DNA of 64,000 nt from Candidatus Aphodovivens excrementavium. GTDB taxonomy: Bacteria > Actinomycetota > Coriobacteriia > Coriobacteriales > Eggerthellaceae. Each line of letters starts with the position of its first letter. Position 1 is the first letter of the stretch. A model generated the notes under the pieces. That model worked only from the letters and a program-made list of their open reading frames with translations, was not told the DNA's origin and did not search any database. The position numbers and the translations under genes were made by a program. The stretch lies in NCBI GenBank assembly GCA_018715935.1, contig DVKR01000033.1, positions 56,383 through 120,382 of the forward strand, read 5' to 3'. This document shows, piece by piece, positions 33,969 to 43,388 of the stretch.

Positions 33969-35680
33969 CGCGCACCCCCCTCCAGCTGATCGAACAGGCG
34001 AGTAAGCGCGCCCGGCGAAGACAGCAGCTCATCCGGCGCGCCCCATTGCGCAAGCCTTCCGTCTTCCAGCACCAAAACCACGTCCATGTCGTGAATCCAA
34101 TGCAGGCGGTGCGTGGCGAAAAACACGAGATGCCCCTCCATCAAAGGCAGCATGCGCTCTTTCAGCTCAAGCTCGGTTTCTATGTCCAGATGGGCGGTAG
34201 GCTCGTCGAACAGCAAGATATGCCGCGACGGATCGAGCAGGGCGCGGGCGAGCGCAATGCGCTGCGCCTGGCCGCCCGACAAGGCGCGCGCGCCTTCGCC
34301 AATAAGCGTGTCGAGACCCTGCGGGAGACTCTGCACAAGCTCCTCCAGACCCACCGCGCGAACTGCCTGCTCAATCTGGCCTTCGTCGGCATCGGGACGA
34401 TAAAACGCGATGTTCTCGCGCAGCGACGCATGGAACAAGTACGGGTCTTGCGGGATGTAGACCAGCTGCTTTTGCCACTCGGGGCACGCGAGATCAGCCT
34501 GAAACCCGCCCGACGAGGGAGCGGCGAACCCCCCAAGCAGATTGACGAGGGTGCTCTTGCCCGAGCCGCTTGCCCCCACAATGCCGACCTTCGAAAAGCC
34601 CCTCGCCTCAAACGACACGTCGCGCAAGGCCTGATGGCCCTCATACGCAAACGAAACGGCACGCGCCCGGAACACGCTCGATTCGCTCCATGCGCGCGGC
34701 GCCCGCTTCGCGCTCTGCGGCGTCGGCTCAAGCACCGCCGGCTCCGCAGCCGCCTTGAGCATGCTCGCCAACGCGGTTTTACCGTCAAGGGAGGCATGGT
34801 AGTCAGACGCGTATTCCCTGATGGGCTTGAAGTACTCGGGAACCATGATGAGAACAACTAGTGCGGGGAAGAACGCGATCGTACCGTCTACCAGGCGAAA
34901 TCCCAGCATGATCGCAACTGCGGCAAGTGAAAACGTAGAGAACAGGTCAAGCACCGCTCCGCTCAGAATGGCTGTTCGAAGCGTCTTCATGGTTGCACGG
35001 CGTAAGCGCTCGCTTGCCTCGAACACCGTTTTACCCCGGGAACGCGATCTGCCGAACAGCTTGAGCGTGTCTATCCCCCGCAGCGTATCAACGAAATGGT
35101 TTGCCAAGCGGTTGAACTCGTCGTGTTGTTTGTCAGCCTCGGCCTTTGCCGTTTTTCCCAGGAGCACCATGTAAAACACGATAAAGGGAAACACGATGAG
35201 CATGATGAGACCCGACACCCAGTCGAGGGGAAATGCGAACAGCAAAAGCACCAAAGGAACAATGAGCACGCCGGCGATCTTAGGCAGAACCAAGCGCAGA
35301 TACGTCTCCACCTGCTCGGCGCCCTCTAGCACCAACGTCACCGCATTCCCTGTGCCCAACTTGCTCACAAGCGCAGGGCCTTCACGAAACAGGCGCGCAA
35401 GCACCTGCTGCCGCAAATGCGCAACGCGCGCGAAAGCGTAGGACTCAAGCGCGCGGTCTTGAACGAGCACAACCAGCTGGCGGGCGATAAAGCACGCGAG
35501 AAACAGCCCGAGCGAAACGGCTGCGGAAGAGAGGTCGCCCGTCGCCCGCAAAACGTCGATCGCCGTGGCAAGAAACCACGCTTGCCCCACAATAGCGGCA
35601 GCGCGCAACAGCGTGAGCAGGCAAAGCCCGACAAGCATCCCGGGAACGCCGGGGAGAGAAAAAAGCTGCCTATCGAGCAT
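33965..35680 (-). CDS. cydD: Thiol reductant ABC exporter subunit CydD
   Basis: A 571-residue half-transporter, partner of CydC. The start at 35680 (MLDRQLFSLPGVPGMLVGL) is chosen for its GAGGGGGTG ribosome-binding site; an in-frame codon at 35722 lacks one. Six membrane segments precede an ATPase with Walker A GASGSGKST, signature LSGGQAQRIALARAL and Walker B ILLFDEPTAHLD. The linker near residues 330-345 is Pro/Ala-rich. A FNR-like box lies 50 bp upstream, suggesting redox control. Confidence 0.9.
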   Translation of the reverse strand: MLDRQLFSLPGVPGMLVGLCLLTLLRAAAIVGQAWFLATAIDVLRATGDLSSAAVSLGLFLACFIARQLVVLVQDRALESYAFARVAHLRQQVLARLFREGPALVSKLGTGNAVTLVLEGAEQVETYLRLVLPKIAGVLIVPLVLLLFAFPLDWVSGLIMLIVFPFIVFYMVLLGKTAKAEADKQHDEFNRLANHFVDTLRGIDTLKLFGRSRSRGKTVFEASERLRRATMKTLRTAILSGAVLDLFSTFSLAAVAIMLGFRLVDGTIAFFPALVVLIMVPEYFKPIREYASDYHASLDGKTALASMLKAAAEPAVLEPTPQSAKRAPRAWSESSVFRARAVSFAYEGHQALRDVSFEARGFSKVGIVGASGSGKSTLVNLLGGFAAPSSGGFQADLACPEWQKQLVYIPQDPYLFHASLRENIAFYRPDADEGQIEQAVRAVGLEELVQSLPQGLDTLIGEGARALSGGQAQRIALARALLDPSRHILLFDEPTAHLDIETELELKERMLPLMEGHLVFFATHRLHWIHDMDVVLVLEDGRLAQWGAPDELLSSPGALTRLFDQLEGGAR

Positions 35681-35730
35681 GATGCGGTTGACACCCCCTC
35701 CGAGCACGCGGCAAACATTCAAAACAGCCT

Positions 35731-35744
35731 TTAATTGCCATCAA
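35731..35744. promoter_or_regulatory. FNR/CRP-family-like site upstream of cydDC
   Basis: TTAAT-TGCC-ATCAA; read leftward this is TTGAT-GGCA-ATTAA, one mismatch from the FNR consensus TTGAT-N4-ATCAA. It lies in an AT-rich patch (35730-35765) that contrasts with the GC-rich surroundings and probably contains the cydD promoter. Confidence 0.45.
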
Positions 35745-35848
35745 TATAATAACATTTATAACGTAATTCCCGTGGGTTTTCCGTCCGGAAGATTTGAGGG
35801 ACAAGCGAACGTTTCGTGAATTGCCGGGAAATCGATTAGGCTAAAAGA

Positions 35849-35887
35849 GAAACCTGCCGGAAACCAAAAGCGAAACCCGTCGGAAAC
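35849..35887. repeat. Two 16-bp direct repeats upstream of the membrane-anchored protein gene
   Basis: GAAACCTGCCGGAAAC (35849-35864) and GAAACCCGTCGGAAAC (35872-35887), 23 bp start to start with two mismatches. Spacing of about two helical turns suggests a regulator binding on one face. They lie between divergent cydD and the gene at 36037. Confidence 0.5.
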
Positions 35888-36036
35888 GCGTTATTCGTGC
35901 AGCGAGCGGTCTTTGCGTGGCGCCCCGCACGGTCATTCACGCATTTGGCGGAAACGCAGACAACGGAGGCCTTCGACGCCGCTCAGGACTCACGCTCGCT
36001 GGACGGTATCCGGCATCCGGACAAGGAGTACCTGCA

Positions 36037-36501
36037 ATGGGAAAAATCATCAAAGTGTTTATCGGGCTGATTGCCCTTATGATCGTCGGCATCTTGGCGC
36101 TCACGCTCCTTCCCTCCATGGAAGGCGCTGTTGGGGACGCCGCAAGCTCTGCGAAAAACGCCGCGCTCAACGTTGCCCTTGATGCCAGCGGTGCGAAAAA
36201 TCGCGTGCAGCAGGCGCTGGAATCTCACGTTGACGACATCGCGGCGGCAACCGGGCTCTCTTCAAGCGCCGTGGAGCAAGGCATCGACCAGCTTGCCGTC
36301 AGCGATTGGGAAGTTGCAACGCTTCCCGACTCCGCGCAGGAAACCGGCACGTTCAACGGGTCGGCGGCGGGGATCGACGGAACCGTCACCACCTATGACG
36401 ACCCGTCGTATGTTACCGTCGAGGCGTACGGGCAAAACGTCACGCTCCGCGTGCCCGAAAGCGCTCAGTCCTATCTCGGCTACCTCAGCTACTTGAGCTA
36501 A
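36037..36501 (+). CDS. Small N-terminally anchored extracytoplasmic protein, unknown function
   Basis: A 154-residue protein. The ATG at 36037 is preferred over a longer upstream frame because AAGGAG lies 8 bp before it and the protein then starts MGKIIKVFIGLIALMIVGIL, a membrane anchor or uncleaved signal. The rest is soluble, with a helical segment (about 30-85) and a C-terminal beta-rich part containing NGSAAGIDGTVTTYDDPSYV and ending YLGYLSYLS. No family recognised. It is monocistronic, ending at a terminator. Confidence 0.7.
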   Translation: MGKIIKVFIGLIALMIVGILALTLLPSMEGAVGDAASSAKNAALNVALDASGAKNRVQQALESHVDDIAAATGLSSSAVEQGIDQLAVSDWEVATLPDSAQETGTFNGSAAGIDGTVTTYDDPSYVTVEAYGQNVTLRVPESAQSYLGYLSYLS

Positions 36502-36542
36502 AGCTTCCGGCGTTGCCGCAAAGCAGAAGCGCCGACATTAAG

Positions 36543-36577
36543 CAGCTGATCCCGTCAATGACAAGATCAGCTGTTTT
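36543..36577 (+). terminator. Terminator after the small anchored protein gene
   Basis: A 9-bp stem CAGCTGATC / GATCAGCTG with a 13-nt loop, followed by TTTT. The right arm contains the stop codon of the converging DUF1385 gene (36567-36569). Confidence 0.75.
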
Positions 36578-37835
36578 GCGTTTGCGCCTCCTCGCGCTCA
36601 AGGACGCGCTTCATGGCGGCGATGGCGCACTCGAGCATGCCGTCGTCAGGCTCTTTGGTGGTAAGGCGCTGCATTTGCATGCCCGGCCACAAAACCACCT
36701 TCACCAAAGGGTTGTCGGGATGGCTTCCCGCCCACTTCACCGTTATCTCATACGAAATGCCCGCAATCAGCGGAATGAAGAGGATGCGCACGACAATGAC
36801 GAGCAAAAGCTTTGGCGCGCCGTCGGGAACGCCCCATGCGCCGATGAGCGCGTTCAACGGGATGGCGGTGTACACGAAGATCGCGATGATCATAACCATG
36901 ATGAGAAACGCCGTGCCGCAGCGCACGTGCAAGCGCGGAAAGGTTCGCGCGTTTTCCGGCGTAAGCGGCAAGCCGTGCTCATAGCAGTGAATGGTTTTGT
37001 GCTCGGCGCCATGATAGGAAAACATGCGCTTGATTTCGCTCATACGCCCGATAAGCCAGATATAGAAGATAAACACGAGCACGCGCAGTACGCCGTCGGT
37101 GATATTCCATACGACGGGGTTGGAGTCGTATTCGCCCACGATGAGGTTGGTGACGGCTGCCGGTGCAACGATAAAAAGCACCACGCCGAGCACAAGCCCC
37201 AGAACCATCGAGACTGCCATTTCCTTTTTGCCGAAGCCGTCGTCGTCTGGCGAGGGCTGTTCGGCAGACTCGCTTATGCGAGACGCCTCTTGAGGCGCGG
37301 GAGACCCCACCACGTCAAGCGTGCGCTGCGCACCCAGCGCGTCGATCATCTCGTCCGGGTTGCCAAAGTCGTCCTTCCAAGAGAATTGCCTGTCTCCGCC
37401 CTCAAGCGAAGACTGCGACGCGCCAGAAAGGCGCTTGCCTTCCCCCTCGACGCCGATACCGGCACCGTCGTCGGCGGCTTCGGCAACGCGAGCGGCACCT
37501 TCGCCGGCATCGCCTGCGGCAACGCCGTCGTCATCGTCGTCGGCGAACGCATGCATCGCCGACACCTCCAGGGCTTTGTAGCCCAGCATCAGCGACTCGA
37601 CAAACGCACGGCACCCGCGAACGACCGGCCAATACATCCACCCGTTTTTCGCCTTGCCACTTGCAAGGTCGTGCTCTTCCACATACATCGATCCGCTGGG
37701 CTCGCGCACGGCAACCGCCCAATTGTATTTGCCGCGCATCATAACGCCCTCGATGAGCGCCTGGCCGCCTACGTGCGTTTTGCGCGGGCCGTCTTCGGCA
37801 AAAGCGCGGGCCGCCTCGCTTTGCTTTCGCGCCAC
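36567..37835 (-). CDS. DUF1385 (YqhQ-like) membrane protein
   Basis: A 422-residue multi-pass membrane protein of the DUF1385 family. The N-terminus carries the family hallmark VGGQALIEGVMMRGKYNWAV, and the C-terminal half has SYHGAEHKTIHCYEHGLPLT with clustered His residues that suggest metal binding. Residues about 95-190 form a low-complexity acidic/Ala/Glu insert (ADDDDDGVAAGDAGEG and more) longer than usual. Function is unknown in all species I know. It starts 4 bp after the thyX stop, so it is probably in one transcript with thyX. Confidence 0.85.
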   Translation of the reverse strand: MARKQSEAARAFAEDGPRKTHVGGQALIEGVMMRGKYNWAVAVREPSGSMYVEEHDLASGKAKNGWMYWPVVRGCRAFVESLMLGYKALEVSAMHAFADDDDDGVAAGDAGEGAARVAEAADDGAGIGVEGEGKRLSGASQSSLEGGDRQFSWKDDFGNPDEMIDALGAQRTLDVVGSPAPQEASRISESAEQPSPDDDGFGKKEMAVSMVLGLVLGVVLFIVAPAAVTNLIVGEYDSNPVVWNITDGVLRVLVFIFYIWLIGRMSEIKRMFSYHGAEHKTIHCYEHGLPLTPENARTFPRLHVRCGTAFLIMVMIIAIFVYTAIPLNALIGAWGVPDGAPKLLLVIVVRILFIPLIAGISYEITVKWAGSHPDNPLVKVVLWPGMQMQRLTTKEPDDGMLECAIAAMKRVLEREEAQTQNS

Positions 37836-37838
37836 GGC

Positions 37839-38519
37839 TTAGTCCCTCGATACTCTCGGGTAAGGGTTTCCGCAGGCCATCTTCCCTTCAGGACACGCGC
37901 CGCGCACGCAGCCCGCGCCAGCGTCGGCGAAGATGAAGGGAGCCGTCGGGCGAGCCAGCTCAAGCATCCGGTGAGCCATTTCGCGTATCTCCCACTGCGC
38001 GCGGTTGCAGCAGCGCAGGCTGAAGAAGTGGAGCAACTCACGCACGTTCATGGTTACCACAATCTTGCTTTCGGCGGCATTCGGCAACAGATAGCGCGCA
38101 TCCTCGGCGGGAACCCCTGCGTCCAAAAGCTTTTTGTATGCCGCCACGCAGGCATCAATCGCCTCGTCGAACGCCGCCTCGGTCTCCGGCGACGCCTTCA
38201 CGCTTTCGGGCTTCACCACCGCCACGCCCTCTTTGAATTTCACGTAGCGCTGGCTTTGCTGGTTGTAGCTTGCCAAACGGTGACGAACCAGCTGATGCGT
38301 CAACGCGCGCGAGACTCCGTCTATCGCAAAGGTGTAGCTCGCATGCTCCAAGGTGGAAAAATGCCCGGAACGCATGATCGTGGAAAGCACGCTTCTCACG
38401 CGCTCTTCGGGCATGGTCTCCATAAGCTCGGACGCGCCAACCGGCGCGTAGCACAAACGAGCCGCCGTCGCGATGGCGCGCTCGGGGTCTGGCGTATGGT
38501 AAAGCAACTCAACCTGCAT
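37839..38519 (-). CDS. thyX: FAD-dependent thymidylate synthase ThyX
   Basis: A 226-residue flavin-dependent enzyme making dTMP from dUMP. The ThyX motif RHRxxSxNxxSxR is exact as RHRLASYNQQSQR near residues 80-92. The ATG at 38519 is chosen because GAGGAG lies 9 bp upstream; an earlier ATG at 38528 abuts the ribosome-binding site. The C-terminus carries a four-Cys tail (GCVRGACPEGKMACGN). It works upstream of Tmk (24080-24838) in dTTP synthesis. Divergent from the methyltransferase gene. Confidence 0.94.
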   Translation of the reverse strand: MQVELLYHTPDPERAIATAARLCYAPVGASELMETMPEERVRSVLSTIMRSGHFSTLEHASYTFAIDGVSRALTHQLVRHRLASYNQQSQRYVKFKEGVAVVKPESVKASPETEAAFDEAIDACVAAYKKLLDAGVPAEDARYLLPNAAESKIVVTMNVRELLHFFSLRCCNRAQWEIREMAHRMLELARPTAPFIFADAGAGCVRGACPEGKMACGNPYPRVSRD

Positions 38520-38634
38520 GAATGGCATCTCCTCGTCTGAACTATAATTTGCACGTGAGGATGATACCTCAGTGCGTCTCCTGGTACGGTAGTATGATAC
38601 GCAATCGTTGAAATGAGCGAGAAGAGGGTCAACT

Positions 38635-39711
38635 ATGAGCGAAAAGATAACATCTCGCCCCACGGCAGGCGTCATCGGAGAAAACGCAGCCTCCCCAAGC
38701 GCCGCCACCGCCGCCGTCGAGACGAATGCGGCCCGAAAAGCTGACGGAGGCTCGGATACCGCCCAATTCGACAAGGCCGCTCAAAGCGACCGTTGCTTTA
38801 CCCCCCTTTTAAGCACCTACGACTGGAACGAAGAATGGAAAGAGCTCCAAAAACGGAGGAAGTCGCCCGACGACGCCTCGTTTTGGGACAAGCGCTCCGC
38901 CACGTTCTCCACTAAAGACGCACCCAACCCCTATGTGGAGCGCTTCTTGGAACTCGCTGCCATCAAGCCAGGCGAGACCGTGTTCGATATGGGATGCGGC
39001 ACCGGCGCGCTCACCATTCCTTTAGCCCAGTCGGGGCACAGCGTCATCGCTGCCGACTTCTCTTCGGGCATGCTTTCGGTGCTTCGAAGCGAGCTGGATA
39101 GCGCGCCGACGCCCGCCCCATCGGGATCTGTCCGCCTGCTTCAGATGAGCTGGAGCGACCCTTGGGACGAACACGGCGTCACGCCCGAAAGCGCCGACGT
39201 GGCGCTCGCGTCGCGCTCCATAGCTACGGCAGATATCCGCGATTCCCTTTTGCGCCTCACCGAAGTGGCGCGCCGCCGCATCTGCATCACTTTGTCAACC
39301 GGATCTTCTCCGCGTTCGGACGAAACGCTCCTTGCCGAGCTCGGGCTGGTGGGTCAAGCCGGACGCGACTATCTGTACGCTTTCAACATCCTGGCAAACG
39401 AGGGGCTGTTTCCCGAGGTTTCCTATATTCAAAGCGTGCGCAAAGACACCTTCGATACAAAAGAAGAGGCATGGGAAAGCTTCTCGCGCATGATTGACAG
39501 CGCGCTGCGTCTCTCCCCTGCCGGGTGCGGCTCGCCTGCCAAAGAGCGGCAGCGCCAGGCCGCATACGGACGCTTGCGCGAATGGCTCGAGGCAAACCTC
39601 GTCCCCAACCCCGACGCAGGGAAACCCGACCGCAAAGGGATTCCCCAGGGCAAGTTCAAAACCACGCGCCCCCGCATGATCAGCTGGGCGTTTATAGCGT
39701 GGAACAAATAA
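38635..39711 (+). CDS. Class I SAM-dependent methyltransferase
   Basis: A 358-residue protein. The first 60 residues are Ala/Thr-rich and poorly conserved. The Rossmann methyltransferase core shows motif I VFDMGCGTGALTIPLAQSG (about 110-130), the acidic motif AADFSSGMLSVL and a later LASRSIATADIRDSLL. The substrate is unknown. The family resembles small-molecule or cofactor methyltransferases seen in anaerobes. The ATG at 38635 has GAAGAGGG. It is monocistronic with a strong terminator and divergent from thyX over about 115 bp. Confidence 0.8.
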   Translation: MSEKITSRPTAGVIGENAASPSAATAAVETNAARKADGGSDTAQFDKAAQSDRCFTPLLSTYDWNEEWKELQKRRKSPDDASFWDKRSATFSTKDAPNPYVERFLELAAIKPGETVFDMGCGTGALTIPLAQSGHSVIAADFSSGMLSVLRSELDSAPTPAPSGSVRLLQMSWSDPWDEHGVTPESADVALASRSIATADIRDSLLRLTEVARRRICITLSTGSSPRSDETLLAELGLVGQAGRDYLYAFNILANEGLFPEVSYIQSVRKDTFDTKEEAWESFSRMIDSALRLSPAGCGSPAKERQRQAAYGRLREWLEANLVPNPDAGKPDRKGIPQGKFKTTRPRMISWAFIAWNK

Positions 39712-39779
39712 GCGGAAGGAAATAAGCTCGCAGACCGAGCGCAATCAACGCGGCGACAAGGTTCGTCAGAGACGAGAAG

Positions 39780-39816
39780 GCCCCTTGGCGATTGGACCAT
39801 GGTCATCGCCAAGGGG
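39780..39816. terminator. Bidirectional-looking terminator after the methyltransferase
   Basis: A 13-bp perfect stem GCCCCTTGGCGAT / ATCGCCAAGGGGC around TGGACCATGGTC. A second partial copy of the stem sequence (CCTTGGCTATCGCCAAGGGG) follows at about 39863-39882. No T run is seen on the plus strand. It lies in the 232-bp gap between converging genes. Confidence 0.65.
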
Positions 39817-39943
39817 CTCGAACCCGAGTGCCGCCCGCGCTGCAGCATGCCTGCGACCGAACCTTGGCTATCGCCAAGGGGTCTAAACGGCACTAAGGCG
39901 CACATCGCCGCCGCACGGCGTCTGCCGGAAGGCAGACGAAGCC

Positions 39944-40618
39944 TCACACCTCTATCTTTTCGAAAACTTCCTTGCCCATGCCGCAAATCGGGCATTCGAA
40001 ATCGTCCGGGAGCTCGTCAACGTATTCGATATGACCGCAAATGGTGCAGCGCCAGGCAACGCGCGTTCCCCCGGTGGAAGGCTCGAGGGGGACGTCAGAC
40101 CCAGCAGCATCTTCCGCAACGTAGCTCGAAGCCTTCGGAGGCGTCTTGCCGCCTTTAACCTGATGATAGTAGGCATACGTCATCGGCTCGCCCGCATCGA
40201 GGATTTCCGCCTCGTCGACTTCCGCCACGAACAGGATGTGCGTTCCCAGATCGAGCTCGCTTACCACATGCGCGGAGAAGCGGGAAACCGAATGTTCGGT
40301 CACATAGGGGATGCCAAAGGAATCGAACGCATGGCTCGTTTGCGCGAATTTGTCCGTGTCGGCACTCGAATGAAAGCCAAAGGTGCCGATGAGCTCCATG
40401 GGGGCGTCCTCCGACAGCACCGAGACGGCAAACCTGCCCGCCTTTCGAATGACGTCGGTTGTCACGTTCGCTTTGTTAAGCGCCACAGAGACCTGAACAG
40501 GGTCAGACGTAACTTGCTGGAACGTGTTGCACACGCACCCGGCGGCAAGACCGTCTGCCTTCGTCGAAATGATATAGAGCCCGTAGCTCAAGCGGTAAAG
40601 CGCCTTTTTGTCCAGCAT
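39944..40618 (-). CDS. Flavin reductase-rubredoxin fusion (high-molecular-weight rubredoxin type)
   Basis: A 224-residue protein with an FMN-binding flavin reductase domain (1 to about 155; YIISTKADGLAAGCVCNTFQQ and similar) and a C-terminal rubredoxin domain. The rubredoxin has the two Cys pairs CTICG and CPICG separated by HIEYVDELPDDFE. In acetogens such a protein passes electrons from NAD(P)H to a flavodiiron oxygen or NO reductase. No flavodiiron gene is next to it here. The linker between domains is Pro/Ser-rich. The ATG at 40618 follows GGATACC-type purines, weakly. Likely a cytosolic oxidative-stress electron carrier. Confidence 0.88.
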   Translation of the reverse strand: MLDKKALYRLSYGLYIISTKADGLAAGCVCNTFQQVTSDPVQVSVALNKANVTTDVIRKAGRFAVSVLSEDAPMELIGTFGFHSSADTDKFAQTSHAFDSFGIPYVTEHSVSRFSAHVVSELDLGTHILFVAEVDEAEILDAGEPMTYAYYHQVKGGKTPPKASSYVAEDAAGSDVPLEPSTGGTRVAWRCTICGHIEYVDELPDDFECPICGMGKEVFEKIEV

Positions 40619-40856
40619 AGGTATCCTTTCGCTTGGGTTGTACGTACCAAAGCCCGCCGTCTCTTCCAGCCATCACCCGCGCAGAGAGGAAAACGGAGCC
40701 TGTCTGCCCATCATACGGACACCTGCTTCACTTTACAAGCGCCCTCCCAGCCAGAAGGATCCTTGCACTCAGCGTCAGCTTATATTTGCATAGAATAATT
40801 TGTTATAAGGAATATACTGTAGTAAGCATCATTCCACCCGTTTTGAAGGAGCGCTT

Positions 40857-41729
40857 ATGAGCTGCAAAGACCACTGTCGAGCAGACCATCCCGAAAACGA
40901 AACCATCGACTTTCCGGGAACAAACAACAAAACCACGCCATGGAAGTTCTACAACCACCTTATCGGAGGTATCCCCGACGACGTTTTCGTGGTGGACTAC
41001 TGCCTCGGCACGCATTGGAGCTACGTCGAGGCCGAGTGCGGCATGGGCGTGAGCTTCACCTGCTCGGGAGGGGCGCCACGCAGCTACACCCTCGACATGC
41101 GCGGCATGAAGCTGCGGGAAGTGGCAGAACTCGCGAAATCGTGGCACTTCCCCGAAGCGACGCTGGGCGTGGCAGCCCTCAACGCCTGGTACGCCCGCCC
41201 CGAGCTGCTCACCCCTCTCGGAGCAACCTACGACGAGCCGGTTGAGCTGCCAGACGGCTCCCTTCGCAAGCTGGACGCTTTCGAAATCTGGAAGCCGCGC
41301 GTCATTGAAGCCGAGCAGAAGACTGGGCGCCGTCAGCAGGTAACGGTGGTCGGGCATTTCCCGCATGTTGACCGCATCAAGGAATACGCCGATCTCACGG
41401 TGCTCGAGCGCAACTGCACCCAAAAGGACGACACTCCCGACCCGGCCTGCGAATACGTGATGCCCGTCACCGACTTCGCCTTCATCACCGGCGTCACCAT
41501 CATCAACAAAACGGCGCCGCGCCTGCTGGAGCTTACGACAGACGCCAAAACCATCATGGTGGGGCCAAGCGTTATCATGTCGCCGTTTTTGTTCGAGTGG
41601 GGTGTAGACATGCTCGCCGGAAGCGTGGTGGGCGACCCCGAGAAAACCCGCTTCTCCGTGCAAAACGGAGCCGGCAAACTCTTCGGCGAAGCAATACAGA
41701 TGATGTCTTTGGAAAGGCCCCGCGAATAG
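40857..41729 (+). CDS. DUF4213 / DUF364 domain protein
   Basis: A 290-residue protein. The N-terminal part (about 20-110) matches DUF4213 (WSYVEAECGMGVSFTCSGGA). The C-terminal part matches DUF364 (TVVGHFPHVDRIKEYADLTV, LLELTTDAKTIMVGPSVIMS). DUF364 proteins are often described as putative heavy-metal chelatase-like and are frequently linked to molybdenum or metal uptake genes, but the activity is not established. The ATG at 40857 has AAGGAG. Upstream is an AT-rich promoter patch (about 40781-40830). Single-gene unit. Confidence 0.75.
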   Translation: MSCKDHCRADHPENETIDFPGTNNKTTPWKFYNHLIGGIPDDVFVVDYCLGTHWSYVEAECGMGVSFTCSGGAPRSYTLDMRGMKLREVAELAKSWHFPEATLGVAALNAWYARPELLTPLGATYDEPVELPDGSLRKLDAFEIWKPRVIEAEQKTGRRQQVTVVGHFPHVDRIKEYADLTVLERNCTQKDDTPDPACEYVMPVTDFAFITGVTIINKTAPRLLELTTDAKTIMVGPSVIMSPFLFEWGVDMLAGSVVGDPEKTRFSVQNGAGKLFGEAIQMMSLERPRE

Positions 41730-41835
41730 CCTACGGTGCAACGATCGCCAAGCGCAGGCAAACCAATACCTGTGAGGCGACGCAGTTGCGCTGTCGGCTT
41801 CAAAAGTGGCAGAGGGGTTGACGACTCCCGATAGC

Positions 41836-43272
41836 CTACCCCTCCGCCAGCCACTTCCCCATCAAATGACCCATCACCGACGCCATCATCAACCCGCGCG
41901 TCCATCCGCTCGAATCGCCCAGACAATGCAGACCCGGCATGCTTGTCTCGAACCCGTCTCCGAGTTTGACGCGATTGCTGTAGAACTTGAGCTCGGGGGC
42001 ATAAAGCAGCGTTTCGCCCGCAGCAAACCCAGGTATTGCTTCGTCAACGGCAAGCATAAAATTGATAATGGAGGTCATGGTGCGGTACGGCAGCGCATTG
42101 GTGATGTCGCCGGCGACGGCATCGGGAAGCGTCGGGCGCACGTTCGAGCGATCGAGTTCGTGTGCCCATGTGCGCTTCCCGTCTTGGATATCGCCGAACC
42201 GCTGCACGAGCAAATGACCCGACCCCAGCATATTGGCAAGTTCGCCGATCTTTCGCGCGTAGGCTATAGGCTGGTCGAACGGCTCGGTGAATCGATGCGA
42301 GCACAGGATGGCAAGATTGGTGTTCTCCGACTTTCGATCTTTGTACGAATGCCCGTTCACCACCGCAAGGCCCTCTGCATAGTTCTCCTGGCTCACGAAC
42401 CCGCCAGGGTTTTGACAGAAGGTGCGCACCTTGTCGCGAAACGGATTGGGGTACCCAATGAGCTTGCTTTCGTAGAGCACGTTGTTCACGCGCTCCATGA
42501 TCTCGTTGCGAAGCTCCACGCGAACGCCGATATCAACCACGCCCGGCTCGTGCATGATGCCATGCTGCTCGCACAGCCGCTCAAGCCAGTCGGCGCCACG
42601 CCTGCCCGTGGCGAGAACAACCCGCCGGGCAAAAACCTCTTCGACGTCACCCGAGGCGTTTTCGAGCTTCACGCCAACACAGCTGCCGCCCTTCTCGACG
42701 ATGTCGCGGCACACCGTGCGAAAGCGAAGATCGACGCCAGATTCGCGCAGGTACGACTCGATGCGCCGATAAAGCCTCTGCGCGCATTCCGTCCCCAGAT
42801 GCCTGATAGGGCAATCGACGAGCTTGAGCCCGGCGCGGATGGCGCGGCGGCGAATCTCTTTTACTTCTTCGTCGACCCCCGCTCCTTCGACATGGGTGTC
42901 TGCCCCAAACGAAAGGTAGATCCCGTCGACCTCTTCGATGGCAGCCTGCGCGGCGTCGAAGCCGATAAGTTCGGGGAGGTCTCCCCCCACCTCCGCAGAA
43001 AGAGAGAGCTTTCCGTCGGAAAACGCGCCGGCGCCGGAAAACCCAGTGGTGATGCGGCACGGGTCGCACCCCACGCATTGCCCTGTGTGCTCTTTGGGGC
43101 AATTCCGCTGTTCAACCGGCAAGCCGGCGTCTACCAAGACGATGCCCTCTCCGCCAGGCGACGCGTTGCCCGCAACACGTCGAGCCTCCAAAAGCCCCAG
43201 AGCAGTAAAGATGCCCGAAGGCCCGGCGCCTACAATGACGATATCGGTTTGAGTGGCTGCAGTGGCGTTCAT
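41836..43272 (-). CDS. FAD-dependent oxidoreductase (COG2509-like)
   Basis: A 478-residue flavoprotein. The FAD-binding GxGxxG is GAGPSGIFTALGLLEA near residue 15. A second dinucleotide-type segment is RVVLATGRRGADWLERL. A distinctive Cys cluster, CPKEHTGQCVGCDPCRIT, follows the first Rossmann strand and may hold an Fe-S cluster or a redox disulfide; it is conserved in this family as far as I recall. The substrate is unknown. The start at 43272 follows AAAGGGGG. It is divergent from a flavin reductase-like gene across 116 bp, which suggests joint regulation. Confidence 0.8.
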   Translation of the reverse strand: MNATAATQTDIVIVGAGPSGIFTALGLLEARRVAGNASPGGEGIVLVDAGLPVEQRNCPKEHTGQCVGCDPCRITTGFSGAGAFSDGKLSLSAEVGGDLPELIGFDAAQAAIEEVDGIYLSFGADTHVEGAGVDEEVKEIRRRAIRAGLKLVDCPIRHLGTECAQRLYRRIESYLRESGVDLRFRTVCRDIVEKGGSCVGVKLENASGDVEEVFARRVVLATGRRGADWLERLCEQHGIMHEPGVVDIGVRVELRNEIMERVNNVLYESKLIGYPNPFRDKVRTFCQNPGGFVSQENYAEGLAVVNGHSYKDRKSENTNLAILCSHRFTEPFDQPIAYARKIGELANMLGSGHLLVQRFGDIQDGKRTWAHELDRSNVRPTLPDAVAGDITNALPYRTMTSIINFMLAVDEAIPGFAAGETLLYAPELKFYSNRVKLGDGFETSMPGLHCLGDSSGWTRGLMMASVMGHLMGKWLAEG

Positions 43273-43388
43273 GACTGACCCCCTTTGATCGCGTCCGCTG
43301 AGAGCGAGCGCGCAGTTGTCGTTTACAGTAGAATCGTACCATTGCCCAAAGCAGTTGCCCTCAAGTGACAATGAAAGGTTGCCGTGCC

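Noticed and set aside
36513..38540. 675-codon plus-strand frame opposite DUF1385 and thyX
   Set aside because: It spans two well-supported minus-strand genes and shows only Arg/His-rich shadow composition.
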